Shown here in pieces: positions 51,108 to 63,469 of a stretch of DNA of 64,000 bases. Source of the DNA: Kuschelorhynchus macadamiae (Eukaryota; Arthropoda; Insecta; Coleoptera; Curculionidae); assembly GCA_030620095.1 (NCBI GenBank), contig JAUTXW010004484.1, positions 235,001 through 299,000 of the forward strand, written 5' to 3'. The translations under genes were made by a program, and so were the position numbers. The notes beneath the pieces are model-generated. The model was not told where the DNA came from and did no database searches. It worked only from the letters and a program-made list of their open reading frames with translations. Every line of letters begins with the position of its first letter. Position 1 is the first letter of the stretch.

Positions 51108-52410
51108 ATGGATCGAACAACAGTCAAAAACACTATTTTGTCGGCAATATGTCAAAATTGTATGACAGAAAACAAATCCAAAATAGAATATTTGTCAAAC
51201 AATTTTTCGACGCAGTTCCGAAAAAAGTGGTTAGCAACATATACAACATATAGATTGCTTTCAACTTTAGAAATAGAAAATCTCAAAATTAATTCACAAG
51301 AACTGGTTTTAGTATGGAAATGGGGTATGGATGGTAGTTCGGGCCAAAAGGAATATAAACAAGCTTTTCATGGTAACTTTTCAGATTCAAATTTATTGTT
51401 AACCTGCTTGGTCTCTTTGGAATTATTCACTAAAAATATGGTAAATAATAGAGTTGTGATCTGGAGTAATCCAACACCGTCATCTACCCGATATTGCCGT
51501 CCTTGTAAAATGCAGTTTTTAAAAGAAAGTATAGAAGTTTCTAAAACAGAATATGCACAAATGGAAGCCGAAATTGCAGCTTTAACTCCAACGTATTTCA
51601 CTAATCAACAGAAACCATTCAAGATAATTCATCAGCTTCATATGACCATGATTGATTCATCACAAAAATGTTATTTATGCGGAGCATCACCTGTTGAAAT
51701 GAACAATATAGAACAATTGGTACACAAGCCCATAAAAACATCCCTACATATTTGGATAAGATCATTCGAATGTTTTTTAAAGATTAGTTACCGTTTACCT
51801 CTAGAAAAATGGCAGGCACGTGGTGAAGATAAAATTATAGTTAAAGGGCAAAAGAACAAAATTCAAGCGGAATTCAGATCACGATTGTGAATTATTGTAG
51901 ACCAACCCAAACAAGGAGCGGGAACTTCTAACGATGGTAACTGCGCAAGAAAATTTTTTAAAAATTTTGCAATATCAGCAGAAATTACAGGACTAAATGT
52001 CAATTTAATTTATCGATTTTATATCATCCTTCAAGTAATTGCCAGCGGATTTTTAATCAAGAAAATTGAATTTAATACATACATATTAGAAACTGCACAT
52101 TTTTTTGTATCTCTATATCCTTCGTGCAGAATGCCAGAAGAAATTGTCAGAAGAAGCCCAAGAGGCGAGGAATAAAGAGTAAAGAAGGTTTAGGGAGCAT
52201 AACTCACGAAAATGTAATAGAGTGCTTACGAATATAGATATTTTCAACAATTTACTTGTGTCTTCGGATCCAAAAATCACGAGTTTTAGAAATAAACCAA
52301 TTTTGAAAAAGAAACAGTTTTGTCCAGAAGCTTTAAATTTATTCTTGCCGAATACAGTTAATGAATCCCTTGATAGTAATAGCAGCTCCTCCGAAAGTGA
52401 ATCAGAATAG
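51108..52410 (+). pseudogene. Transib-like (RAG1-type) transposase, broken
   Basis: The frame from 51108 has WGMDGSSGQKEYKQAF (likely first catalytic Asp), PTPSSTRYCRP, TMIDSSQKCYLCGAS (zinc-binding CxxC with the RAG1/Transib-type C-L-C/G-A-S/T pattern) and a TGA at 51888-51890. The frame then continues unshifted into TSNDGNCARKFF and ITG segments, followed by a shift near 52170. The acidic-Ser C-terminal tail lies in 52222-52410. Transib transposases are the known relatives of the RAG1 core. N-terminal domains are absent. At least one nonsense codon and one frameshift, so non-functional. Transib TIRs were not found. Confidence 0.7.
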
Positions 52411-52940
52411 AATCTAGAATCCCATTTTTTAAAATTAAGTTTTATAGTTTTTAGTTAATTTGTATTATTATTTAGTTTCTTCATTAGTAAAAAACGTATG
52501 TTTTTGATAATTTTTTTACAGCTCAGGCTCTATGTGTCATACGTGACAAGATGTCACATTTTTTTTACATATTTAAATTCTGTTCGATATAACTTGTATA
52601 TTCAGCTTCCATTTTTATCTAATTGAATATTGACATTTTGACAGATTTGCTATTACATTAATCGAATAATTTAATTTTGTGTCAATTAAGGTTTTTGATA
52701 TGTATAATATTTTAATTGAACAATGCGTTATATAGTAAATAGCTAAATAAACTAAAACAAAAAAAAAAGAGAAATTCATTTACAACAAAAAGAGCCCATA
52801 TTTTTTACCTCACCCTATATAAATAAACACAAAAACAACGTTTTCAGATTGAGTTTTCTAAATAAACACCGTATTATTCTTTTTTCTCCTAAATAACTTC
52901 AATTAGTAATTTTTCAATATTTTAAGATGAATCTGGCCCA
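52411..52940. other. No gene seen
   Basis: AT-rich, long A runs, no coding signal. Confidence 0.6.
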
Positions 52941-52984
52941 CAGTGTGCCGCGAACAGACCGACGGAATTTTGAAAAAAGATGTT

Positions 52985-53420
52985 TTTCGTCATCTAGGGA
53001 CCCTGAAACGTGAAGATTTGAAAAAATCTCGTAGAGTGATTTTTTCACGAATACAATACTTCCCTTTTACGAGGGAAGTAAAAACGGTAACCAGCACCAC
53101 TTTACTTATAAAGGGCCAATGCCAAAGCTTTATCTTCAAGTGTGTATCTTCTCGCTTGTGGCTTCTTATTGACGGTTTCAACTTGACTTTGAAAAAATCT
53201 GGCTCTTATTCTATCCATACTTGAAACAACCTTTTCAAACATCTGACTAGAAGTAAACTTTGTGGCATGAAATAGCCTTTTTTCAATGTAATTCTGATTT
53301 GATTGGAAGCTCTAGCCCTTTTTCTAAACTGAACTGCTCTTTCAAAAAGATGTTTCGCCTTAGGGGTTAAATCCTTCATTGTTGATACATGACTTCTGAC
53401 AAGAGCACTGATCTTTCTAC
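52985..53420 (-). pseudogene. P-element/THAP-type transposase fragment (host of the DD41D mariner)
   Basis: Minus-strand frames carry LTPKAKHLFERAVQFRKRAR followed, after shifts, by a KKPQARRYTLEDKALAL segment. This order of a coiled-coil region then RRYT/W-x-E-D-K-A-L-A is typical of THAP9/P-element transposases. At least two frame breaks. The gene continues beyond the mariner/pogo nest at 58.2-58.4 kb. Confidence 0.45.
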
Positions 53421-53954
53421 AACAAGATATTTCATACCACTCAAATTTTGTGTGTAGAATATAAATAAAAAATTATGTGTTGACATATGTTGTCACACAA
53501 CAGTTACTTATACAATGAGGGCATAAAGTCTGGAAACCTTGAGATATGTCAAAAACTATACAAGTTGGGTAAAAAAGTTTCATATAAAAGTTGTATAGTT
53601 CCTTACGATTAATGATTCAAAAATGTCTTGAAATATACAGGGTGTTTTAAAATCAAGTTACACGCCAAAACTTCAGAATGTCTAATGGAACACCCTGTAT
53701 ATGATTTCATTTTAAGAATCTACAAGAAATTCTGATCATATTTTATTAAACATACCCTATCCCTAAAGTCAACTGTTTTTGAGATAAAAAAATGAGAAAA
53801 TGGAAATTTGGTTTAAACAAAATTAACTCATTTCCCTATGCATAGTGAAACCTGGTGGATTATTTTAGAACTCCCATAGAAACTGTCATGTACTGACAAT
53901 AAACTGTGTCAATTTTTAACATATCGTCGGAGAGTTACTTTTTTCCTGATAAAA

Positions 53955-55027
53955 ATGCTTTCAGAAAGAGAAAGAATAGAGATTCTTATGATGTTTGGAT
54001 GGGGAGATCGCCAAAGAAATCTTGACGAAGTATGTGAACTTTTTAATAATACGCATCCCGAGCGAGGACAAGCAATTGCAAAATCCACAGTTAGCAAAAT
54101 TATCAAAAAATTTCGTGATCATGGTTGTGTAAAAGATCTTCCCAGGACATGTAGGCCAAAACTAGATGATGATATGAAATTGAATGTTTTACTCAGTTAT
54201 AACGAAAATCCACATTTACCTACAAGTCAAGTAGCAAGATTTAAACCTTAGTCAATCATCGGTAAAAAATATTCTGCACACGGCAAAGTATCATCCTTGC
54301 AAAATAAGATTAATCCATGAATTAAATGAAGACGACTTTGACCACCGACTTGAGTTTTGCGAAAGTATGCAAGAGCGGTGCAACCTGGATCCATTCTTTT
54401 GTAGAAATATTTTATTTTCCGATGAAGCCACCTTTTTTCTTAATGGTACTGTCAACCGACAAAACTGTAGATATTGGTCTAAAGAGAATCCCCATTGGGT
54501 TCAAGTGGCTCATACGCAATATCCCGAGAAAATCAATGTTTGGGCTGGAAGATAGAATATTAGGTCCCTACTTTTTCGACGTAAATTTAACCGGCGAAAT
54601 TTATCTTGACTTTTTACAACTCGAGTTGATTCCTGCCTTAGCTCAATTGTATCCAGGTAATGGGCCCGATATGCCTACTGCAGCAATGTGGTTCCGACAA
54701 GATGGAGCACCACCTCACTACGCGCTACCTGTTCGGCAGTATCTTAGTGAAATATTTTTTAACAGGTGGATAGGACGTCGTGGTCCCTACGAATGGCCGG
54801 CCAGGTCCCCGGACTTAACTCCCCTAGATTATTTTCTGTGGGGATATTTAAAGAGCAAATTTTATTTGAACAGACCTCCTAATATCGATGCGCTGAAAAA
54901 TCGTATAAGAGATGAAATCCGACAAGTCCCACCTACTTTCATTCGAAATCTACAACAAGAGTTCATCAATCGATTAGGATATTGTCAGGAAGTGAACGGA
55001 CAACAGTTCCAGCATTTATTACGTTAA
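53955..55027 (+). pseudogene. DD41D mariner transposase, two frameshifts
   Basis: ATG at 53955; the first frame (to 54251) holds the HTH DNA-binding region. A second register carries the first catalytic Asp (LFSDEATFFLNG). A third carries QDGAPPH and SPDLTPLDYFLWGYLK; 41 residues separate these two Asp residues, defining a DD41D catalytic triad. Breaks near 54240 and 54555. About 355 codons in total, normal for mariner. Inactive as assembled. Confidence 0.85.
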
Positions 55028-55309
55028 AACGCATCATTTAGAATTTTAGACTATCGTTGTTAATCGTTATTAAAAAAATTTTGTAAAACAGTTTTCTCAT
55101 TTTTTTTATCTCAAAAACAGTTGACTTTAGGGATAGGGTATGAATGTGGGTGATGAATAAAATATGATCAGAATTTCAGGTAGATTCTTAAAATGAAATA
55201 ATATACAGGGTGTTCCATTAGAGATTCTGAAGTTTTGGCGTGTAACTTGATTTTAAAACACCCTGTATATTTCAAGACAGTTTTGAATCATAAATCGTAA
55301 GGAACTATA

Positions 55310-58113
55310 CCGTAAACTTGGGTGGCTTTGGCCGTTTTTCAAAATTTATTATTATAATGTAGATGCGCATTAAAACATAAAATATTTGCAAGTTCATTTT
55401 TTTTTATGATTCTGTACACTTTAGTAAATATAAAGGTTAGTCACATTTGCAAAATAACTTTTCTACTTTTTAGTTACAGCGTATAAAAAAACGCTCTTGA
55501 AAATACTAATTTTACTATCCTTAAAAACTTTATTCATATCGAGTTACCTGGTGCCACTTATGAGGTCGCGCTCAAAACATGACATTAACGAACTTTAAGG
55601 AATCTTGTAACCTAATAGCTGCAATAATTTAGTTATCAGTACCTACGGTAGAGGATGGCCAAAGTCGCCCAATACCTTTTTGACAGATTGGTGCCTGACT
55701 TTGGCCACTGCAGATATCTGTAAAATCGATTTATTTTTTAACGTTCTGTCATATCTGTCGTGTTTCGACGCATTGTTTACTTGTTTTCGCGCTGTTTATG
55801 CTGAACGTTTTTTAGTTTCTTCTGTTATGTGAGTTTTGAGTGTTTGTTATCTTATGTGAACGTTGCCTATTTCATTTACTAATTTGGGGGATAGTTTACG
55901 AAAATGGGCCGATATAAAAGAGTTGCAGGGAGCAGAAATTACGTGAATTATAGCAAGGCGAATTTAGAGGAGGCTGTTCGACTGATTAACGAAGGAGCAA
56001 TATCTCAAAGAAGAGCTTCCGAAAGGTACAAAATACCACGTGCTACACTGCAGAACAAGATCAAAGGTTTACATAAAAAAACTGCTGGTGGGCAGACGGT
56101 TTTATCCATGGAGGAAGAAAATAAAATTGAGGCACACATTATATTAACATCTACATATGGTTTCCCTGTTGATGCACTAGATTTGAAAAGAATCGTCAAA
56201 GGTTATTTGGATCGAAGGGGTGTAGTTACGAGACAATTTCAAGATAATCTTCCAGGACCTGAATGAGTGAGGCTTTTTTTAAAAAGGCACCCAACTCTGT
56301 CACAAAGGTTTGCTGCAAATATAAAAACCGTTAGAGCTGCTATTTCTCCTGAAATAATAAATTCTTATTTTGATAACTTAGAAAATGAATTGCACGGAAT
56401 TCCACCACAAAATATATGGAATTATGATGAGACAAATTTGTCAGATGACCCCGGTAACAAAAAAGTCATCACCAAACGAGGTTGCAAATACCCAGAAAGA
56501 ATATTAAATTGGTCTAAACAATCTACCAGTGTAATGTTTTGTGGAAATGCATGTGGTGAAGTTTTACCCCCATACGTAGTGTATAAGGCTACAAATTTGT
56601 ATAATACTTGGATGGAAGGTGGACCTGGTGGGACTCGTTACAACCGTACAAAAAGTGGATGGTTTGAGGGCGCTATATTCTAGGACTGGTTCGAATTTTT
56701 ACTTTTACCTGCTTTGAGACGCTTAGAAGGAACCAAAATTATGATTGGGGATAATCTTGCATCGCATTTAAGCGTGCATGTTTTGGATCTTTGTTCTCAG
56801 CATGACATAAAGTTTATTTGCTTACCACCAAACACGACACATCTTACGCAGCCACTAGATATTGCGTACTTTCGGCCATTAAAAATAAAATGGCGACAAC
56901 TTATCACCAATTATAAACTGACTGGAGCAAATAATACCGTACCTAAATCCCATTTTCCTCGACTTCTGAAGTCACTAACAGAACATTTATTAGAATCTGG
57001 ACAAAACAATCTAAAAAGTGGATTCGAAAAAGCAGGAATTTTTCCTCTAAACAGGGCCAAAGTTTTAGATCGAATACCAACCAACAATAATCTCGATCCC
57101 ACTATACAACTTAACGTCAGTGCTTCCGTGATTGATCTTTTAGAAGAGAGAAGGTTTTCAAATTATGGAGACAAAACATCAAGGAAAAAAAAGTTAACGT
57201 GAAGGCAGGGATGGGTATTTCAACCATAGACATTCACAGAGACCCAGAAGCTGGCCCTAGCGGAATTCAAGAAAAAAACTTCCAAAAGAAGAGAAACGAG
57301 AGGATTTCCAGCGACTCTGAATCTTCATTGGACATTTCTATCCACTCTGAAGAAAATGACGATCCAAACCGTTCCGATGATGAAGACCAAGCAATTAAAA
57401 TTGGTAAATTCGTTCTGTTTTTTTATGAAAAAAGAATATATCCTGGTCAGGTTTTGGAAATAAATGTAGAGACAAACGAATATAAAATAAAATCTCTCAC
57501 CTCAAGTGGAATCTCTCAGTGGAAATGGCCAACAAAGGATGATTTTCTCTGGTATGGAAAAGATGACATTTTGCAGGTGATTAACACACCGACCCCATCT
57601 AAAAGAGGCTTTTTCAAAATCCCAGAAATTGAAAAATATGTTTAATATTTTGTTCATCTGTAACACCATGTTTAATTCATAATTATTTTATTCTCTTTGT
57701 ATCACACAGGACTGTAGTTTATTTTTTGCGAATAAATTTGCGCTATGTTTTGATTTGTTAAATAAAATAAGTTTTTTTAATATATTTTAGTTGTTTTTTT
57801 ATGCAAAATATACAAAACTAAAAAGAAATATTTTTTTGTTGGCCAAAGTAATTCATATAACTGTTTGTCTTTGTAGTTTCATGGTAATATATAGTCTGAC
57901 CAAAGTGACCCGACTTAGCCTTCTGACTTTGGCCACCAATATTTTAAAAAAAAATATATATTTCGTAAGCCTGGAACTAACTGTTTCTCTAAGCATTAAA
58001 AGTATTATTATAGACCTGTAAAATAAGACCAAGAGCTAGAAAATATGTTGACCCCGATGTTAGTTACAAGCGTTCAAAGTTGAAAAGTGGACCAAAGTCA
58101 CCCAAGTTTACGG
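55310..58113. mobile_element. Pogo-like element inserted in the mariner right TIR
   Basis: Termini ccgtaaacttgggtgrctt in inverted orientation at 55310 and 58113, with TA duplications at 55308-55309 and 58114-58115. 2.8 kb. The excised flanks rejoin to match the intact left mariner TIR, proving the order of insertion. Confidence 0.92.
55904..57645 (+). pseudogene. Pogo-superfamily transposase with psq-type HTH
   Basis: ATG at 55904. N-terminal pipsqueak-type HTH (AVRLINEGAISQRRASERYK), then DDE-type core residues: D in NYDETN, D in MIGDNLASH and D in HLTQPLDIAYF, the last two 35 residues apart. The frame is interrupted in register by TGA (56264-56266) and TAG (56681-56683). A shift near 57199 leads to the C-terminal part with an acidic linker and a Tudor/SH3-like segment (KIGKFVLFFYEKRIYPGQV). 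Two nonsense codons and one frameshift; otherwise well preserved. Confidence 0.85.
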
Positions 58114-58199
58114 TACAACTTTTATATGAAACTTTTTTACCCAACTTGTATAGTTTTTGACATATCTCAAGGTTTCCAGACTTTATGCCCTCATTGTAT

Positions 58200-58430
58200 A
58201 CATAAAAAGTAAAATTGCCTTACATTAAAACTTACTTTCAGGAACATCAGAAGTAGATACACTGAAGTTCTGCTTACTCGTACTGGCTGTTTCAGAAGTG
58301 CTTGTAAGCAATTCACCACAGTTTTGTGTACTTGTACTAGCTTGTTTTAGTGGTACTTGGAACTGCATAACTGTGTTCTTTAAGCACCTCAGTTGACAGA
58401 CTAGAACTTTTAGGTTTTAGCGGATCTGAA
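58200..58430 (-). pseudogene. Second piece of the P-like gene
   Basis: Minus-strand exon-like block between an acceptor (tttttcAG at ~58427) and a donor (GTAAGTTT at ~58235). Ser/Thr-rich (STSETASTSKQNFSVSTSD) with one stop or shift. By orientation it lies upstream of the 53-kb piece and is separated from it only by the mariner/pogo nest. Confidence 0.35.
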
Positions 58431-58765
58431 AAAATTAAAGTGATAAAAGTGTTTTACTTTGCAACATATCTTTCTATAAAAAAAGCCGGCTAAGGAAACT
58501 TTAAATAAATTTAATTCATTTTGACATGGTGTTATTACATAACATCAAAAAACAGTTCAAGGTTTAAGAAGACTTAAAGGCGGCGTCCCATGCATCCGTT
58601 CATCCGAAATGTCTAAAATTTACGGCAATTATTTTTGCTGCGTCCAATACATCCGAAAACTTCTGTCCAAAATTCTCAATAACTGTCAATTTTGTTTCGG
58701 CGGGAAATGTTTGTATTTTTGTTGATGGTACAATACATTTTTTTGTTTACCTTTTGTCTGTAAAA

Positions 58766-59214
58766 ATGGGCTCGGAGACAGAAATTTCGAAAATTCGGAC
58801 GAAGAAATGTTTTCCGAAGTAAGTGTAAAAGTTCTTAGATATTAAGTTTTTTTTTTGAATTACTTAATTTTACTGGAATTAACTATCAAATGTCGATGTA
58901 AACAAAAATCGAAATTAGAGGAATGCTGTATTATGAAAGCATATAATAAACACATACGAGAAAGAAGGTCTGAAAAAAATAGCCGTTTTCGATTTAAGTC
59001 GGTTGCAAAGTATGTTCTTTTTTGACGAGTTTTCATTATTGTATAATATATTTTTTGCAGGTCATTGATGAAACCGAAAAGGAGTCAGAAGAGCAGTATA
59101 GAGTTGAGGAGCTACTCATTAGCTGTGTAGAAACAAGACCCCCAATATGGGATAGCCGTCTACCATTAAAAGATCGTTCAAAAAATATCCGAGAAAATCT
59201 TTGGTTAGAGAAGT
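58766..59214 (+). pseudogene. MADF-domain gene fragment (Harbinger-associated type)
   Basis: Exon-like 58766-58818 ends at GTAAGT, and a second exon starts at 59061 after ttttttgcAG. It encodes a MADF-like helix (EELLISCVETRPPIWDSRLP). The exon-1 ATG frame does not match exon 2, while another exon-1 frame does, so the start is uncertain. The domain is cut by a Tigger-like element at the TA 59214-59215. MADF proteins occur as DNA-binding partners of Harbinger transposons and in host regulators. Confidence 0.5.
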
Positions 59215-59389
59215 ACAGTACATGCTCGATAATCCGCGGTTATTTACTCCGTCAAGCCCAGTAATCCGCTATTTTTTACAGTTTCACGGCTGGCAATGCC
59301 CCGCTCTATAACCGACATTTCGAAGTAATCCTCCATTACTCTGCGTTCATTAATGCGACAAGCGCCCGCTGCCGCGTGCAACGTCGATT

Positions 59390-62300
59390 CAGGGCCGGTC
59401 ATACCGGGGGGGCGATTTCGTGCGTTGCACGAAGGCGCCTAAGCAGAGGGGCGCCAACTTCAACGGTAGAAATACGGAATTCAATAAACATCCTAGAATT
59501 AATAGGCCACTCCACAATATCTTTTTTAAATCCGGTCATTGTAAACATAGTAGGCGCAACTAAGGCGCATTGCCCGTGATCGTGATATGTCGGCAGCGAC
59601 GACGCGGTGGCGCAGCGTGTGCCTGCATAAAGGAAGGAAGGAAGGTCGATTTCCGAGTCAATACTTGTCGAATTGTCGATAGAATCATATCAAATCACTG
59701 AATATTTGACTTCGTACCTCTTTACCCCGTAGTGGCGTTCCCGTTCCTGTATGTGTATTGTGTAGTTAATAGTGTATACCTGTTACTGCAGAAAGAAGGT
59801 AAGTATATATTGGCTGTTGCATGATTATTATACTTTTTTTTTATTTTAAATTAGGGCAACAATTTTTTGTTACCTAGTTTTTTGAAGAATAAAATTTTCT
59901 TAAAATCTACAAAGTGTTAAAAAATGTGTCCTGACTTTAAAAATAAAATTATTAGCTGCAATCAAAATATATTATATTTTAATCCAAAAATTTTATTTTT
60001 TAAATATTAAATTAATAATAATTAAATCTTTCAAAAACTACAAAACTAGATGTAGTAGCAAATGACATTTTTGAAAAGGTCTTTAAATGCTCTTTCAAAC
60101 TATATAAAACCTAGAGGGTGTTCCTTAAAAAATATACTATAATACTACTTTCTGCTTTAAGATTTAAAGTTGAACTAGAAACATGTCGGAAAGAAACCCA
60201 AGAAAAAAGAGTGGAGCGTTTTACAGAAAGAAAAAAGAAGAGAAGGAAAGAGAGAAGGATATGCTCCGTGGTTCACTCCAAAAATTTATAAACAAGTCAG
60301 TAGAGGTCCAGGATGACTCTTCAGCGAATCAATCATCTCTGGACACACAGCCGGCGGCGGCGGCGCCAAAAATGGAATTTACTGAAAACTTCCCTGGAAT
60401 GGAAATTCTGCCAGAATCGAAGTCAGAATCCCTATCGGAATCTGAATCATTGATACCTCCAAATGAAAACGAAGCAAATGCAGCCATGACATCGAGTGGG
60501 GAAGTTAATGTAAGTGATCCTGGAACGTGGCCCGTTCAAATAAATAACAGACTAATCGAATTGATAGTTGAGAGTAAATTAGAAGAAACCGCAGCTAATT
60601 TTGCTTTTCCCACCGATGAATTTGGTAGGAAATTTAATTTTGGCTATTGTTATAAAACGTTAGAGAATGGTGAAAAAGTTAAAAGATCTTGGCTTTTATA
60701 TTCACGTACTTTAAATGCTGTATTTTGTGCCCCATGTAAATTATTTAGCAAAGATAACATTCAACTTACTCTTACAGGTTTTAAAGATTGGCGTCATTGC
60801 TCCGATTTTTTTTCAAAGCATGAGAACAGCACCAAACACATACATTGCGTTCAAAAATGGTGTGAATTAAAAATGAGCTTCAAAAAAATATCACTATTGA
60901 TAAAGAACAGCAAAATATGTTTAATTTTGAAAAAAAAAGATGGAGGGCTATCATTGAACGGATGATTGCCATTGTTCAATTTTTAGCTAGTCAGTGTTTA
61001 GCTTTTCGGGGAACAAGCGCAAATCTTTATGAAAAAAAACAATGGAAATTTTCTAAAAGCTGACGAAATGATTGCCAAATTTGACCCAATTTTATCAGAA
61101 CATATAAATAATATTCAAAAAAATAGGGAGAAGAAAACTCGAATTCCTCATTATTTAGGTAAGCATTTTCAAAACGAGATAATTTCACTTTTAGCAGATG
61201 CTATAAAAAAGGATATTATAAATATGGTTAAAAATGCAAAATATTTTTCTATCATTTTGGATTGTACCCCTGATATTAGTCATACAGAACAAATCACATT
61301 TATAATACGTTGTGTTAATTTAACTGATGGACAGGCCAACATTTCTGAGTATTTTGTAGGTTTTTATCCAATAAAAGATACCACTGGGGAGGGACTCTGC
61401 AAGTTTCTCTTAGAAGAATTGCTTCCTAGTTTAGATTTGGATGTTCAGAATATTCGAGGGCAAGGGTATGACAATGGGTCCAATATGCGTGGGAAAAATA
61501 TTGGTCTACAAAAACGCGTTTTAAATATTAATCCCAGAGCATTGTTCGTACCTTGCGCGGCACATTCATTAAATTTAGTTGTAAACGATGCTGCAAATTC
61601 AAGTGATGAGATCTCTGGTTTTTTTAACATTGTTCAAGAAATTTATAATTTTTTTTCTGCGTCAACCCAGAGATGGGACATTTTAAAAGGAAAGATTAAC
61701 AACTTTACTTTAAAGCCATTAAGTGATACTCGCTGGGAAAGCAGAATAAATGCCTTAGTTCCTCTAAAACAAAATCTAAATTCTATTCTTGACAGTCTTT
61801 CCCAAATTTATAAAGAGAATAAAGATGAAAAGACTAGAAATATGGCTAATTCCTTAGCAGACAAAATTAGTTCGTTCAAGTTTATATCTTCTATTGTAAT
61901 TTGGCATGATATTTTAGAAAGAATAAATATTGTAAGCAAAATGTTGCAGAATTCTAAAACAGATCTAGCAGAATGTCTTGAAGCGTTAAAAAATGTGAAA
62001 TCCTATCTACTTTCTAAAAGAAGCAAGGAAAGTTTTGATGCATTTCTTGATGAATCATCAAATATAGCAAAAGAAATTGGTTTAGATCCTCAGTTCACAG
62101 AAATACGTGCCAGAAAAAAACCTCGACAGTTTGAATACGAGTCGCGTGACGAAAATCTTCTGGATGTAAAAGAAAATTTTAGGGTAAATTTTTATTTTTC
62201 AATTTTGGATATTTCTATTAATTCAGTTGGTGAACGATTTCAGTTATTAAAAAGAATGTCACTCTCTATTTTATATTTTACTGTCTTTCTGTTCCGCAGA

Positions 62301-63469
62301 ATCTGAGTACCTAAAAAAGTGTTGCATGGGTTTGGATATTAAATTTCAGGTAACAGAGGCTGGTAAAATATATAAAGATTTGGACGGAAGGGAGCTTTTT
62401 AATGAATTGTTGTCATTTAGGGATCTTTTTCCTTCATATTCGAACTTAAAACCCATAGAAATATTGAATCATTTAATAAGCCAAGATTTAATACCATGTT
62501 TTCCAAATTTATCAGTAGCAATAAGAATATTTTTAACCTTACCAGTGACTGTAGCATCAGGAGAACGAAGTTTCTCCAAGCTCAAATTAATTAAGAATTA
62601 TTTAAGGTCTACAATAACCCAAGAACGGTGTTCAAATTTGGCAATGATTTCCATAGAAAGCGAAATTTCGGAAAGATTGGACCTATCTTTGATTATAGAT
62701 GAATTTGCTTAAAAAAAAGAACGGTGGGTCCCACTGTAGAATTTTGTTTTTGCGAAATTAATCTCCAAATCTGTATGTTTGTATTCTAGGATTAAATTCA
62801 CTTTGCTTTTGTCACTAAGTAGGTAAGACTGTTAGTTTAGCTTTTATATAATTTTGTGATACCTCCAAAGAGTTTCATTATGGATTAGTTTTGTATTTAT
62901 GCGAAATCTGTTTTTACTTAAGTATATTATCAGGGTTAATTTTTTTTATTTTAGTAAGACTGTTTTTGGTAAAATTATTTTTAGTTTTGAAATAAACCAC
63001 TCAATAGGTATAGAAAAATCTGCAAACTAGACAAATCAGTATAATGACGCCTGCTGACTAGCGACCTGCTTTAGCATGATAAAGCCGGCCGACCAGCCGT
63101 GTTTGTTTACATTTTTGTTTGTTTTTACCTTGTGGAATATATATTTTGAATGTTAAATTTGAGTTTTATTTTTCCGGATACTTTCTATACAGAGGCTATA
63201 TTTGGATCAAAATATTTACTCGTGTTATTACTAAAATACTTTTGGTTCTTGGCAGTTGTTTTGCAACATAATATTAATATAAAAATTTGTAATCAACAAA
63301 CTTTTTTTTTCCTTTAAAATTAATACGAGCAAAAAACATTTTTGCGCACCCGCTTCAAAAGTTATTTTAATTTTACTGTTTTAAAGAAGTTTACCTACTA
63401 TCATTAAGTAACAGGGGCGCCAGAACAAAAATTCGCACGAAGGCGGCCAAAGACCCAGGACCGGGCCTG
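59390..63469. mobile_element. hAT element inside the Tigger-like element
   Basis: Termini cagggccggtc and, inverted, caggcccggtcc. The 8-bp duplication cgtcgatt / cgtcgact has one mismatch. 4.08 kb. Subterminal 'gcacgaaggcg' is also inverted at both ends. Confidence 0.9.
60183..62712 (+). pseudogene. hAT transposase (ZMYM/TTF-type), several frame breaks
   Basis: ATG at 60183. Disordered acidic N-terminus, then a TTF-type zinc finger (WLLYSRTLNAVFCAPCKLF ... DWRHCSDFFSKHE), the DDE core (LDCTPDISHTEQ; NIRGQGYDNGSNM; CAAHSLNLVVND; DTRWESR) and a C-terminal dimerisation domain (SGERSFSKLKLIKNYLR) at 62540-62620. Frames break near 60930 and 61030 (compensating) and near 62280. About 800 codons, normal length. 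Inactive as assembled. Confidence 0.85.

Larger units (their letters stand above)
53511..58198. mobile_element. DD41D mariner-like element, interrupted by a pogo-like element
   Basis: TIRs of ~300 bp start tacaatgagggcataaagtc at 53511. The right TIR is split: 55080-55309 and 58116-58198 join to give the mirror of 53511-53810. TA duplications flank it (53509-53510, 58199-58200). The TIRs contain 'tacagggtgtt' inverted pairs. Confidence 0.88.

Noticed and set aside
52943..53224. Plus-strand 93-codon ORF
   Set aside because: Opens near P-like minus-strand coding and shows no domain; read as antisense of the transposase fragment.
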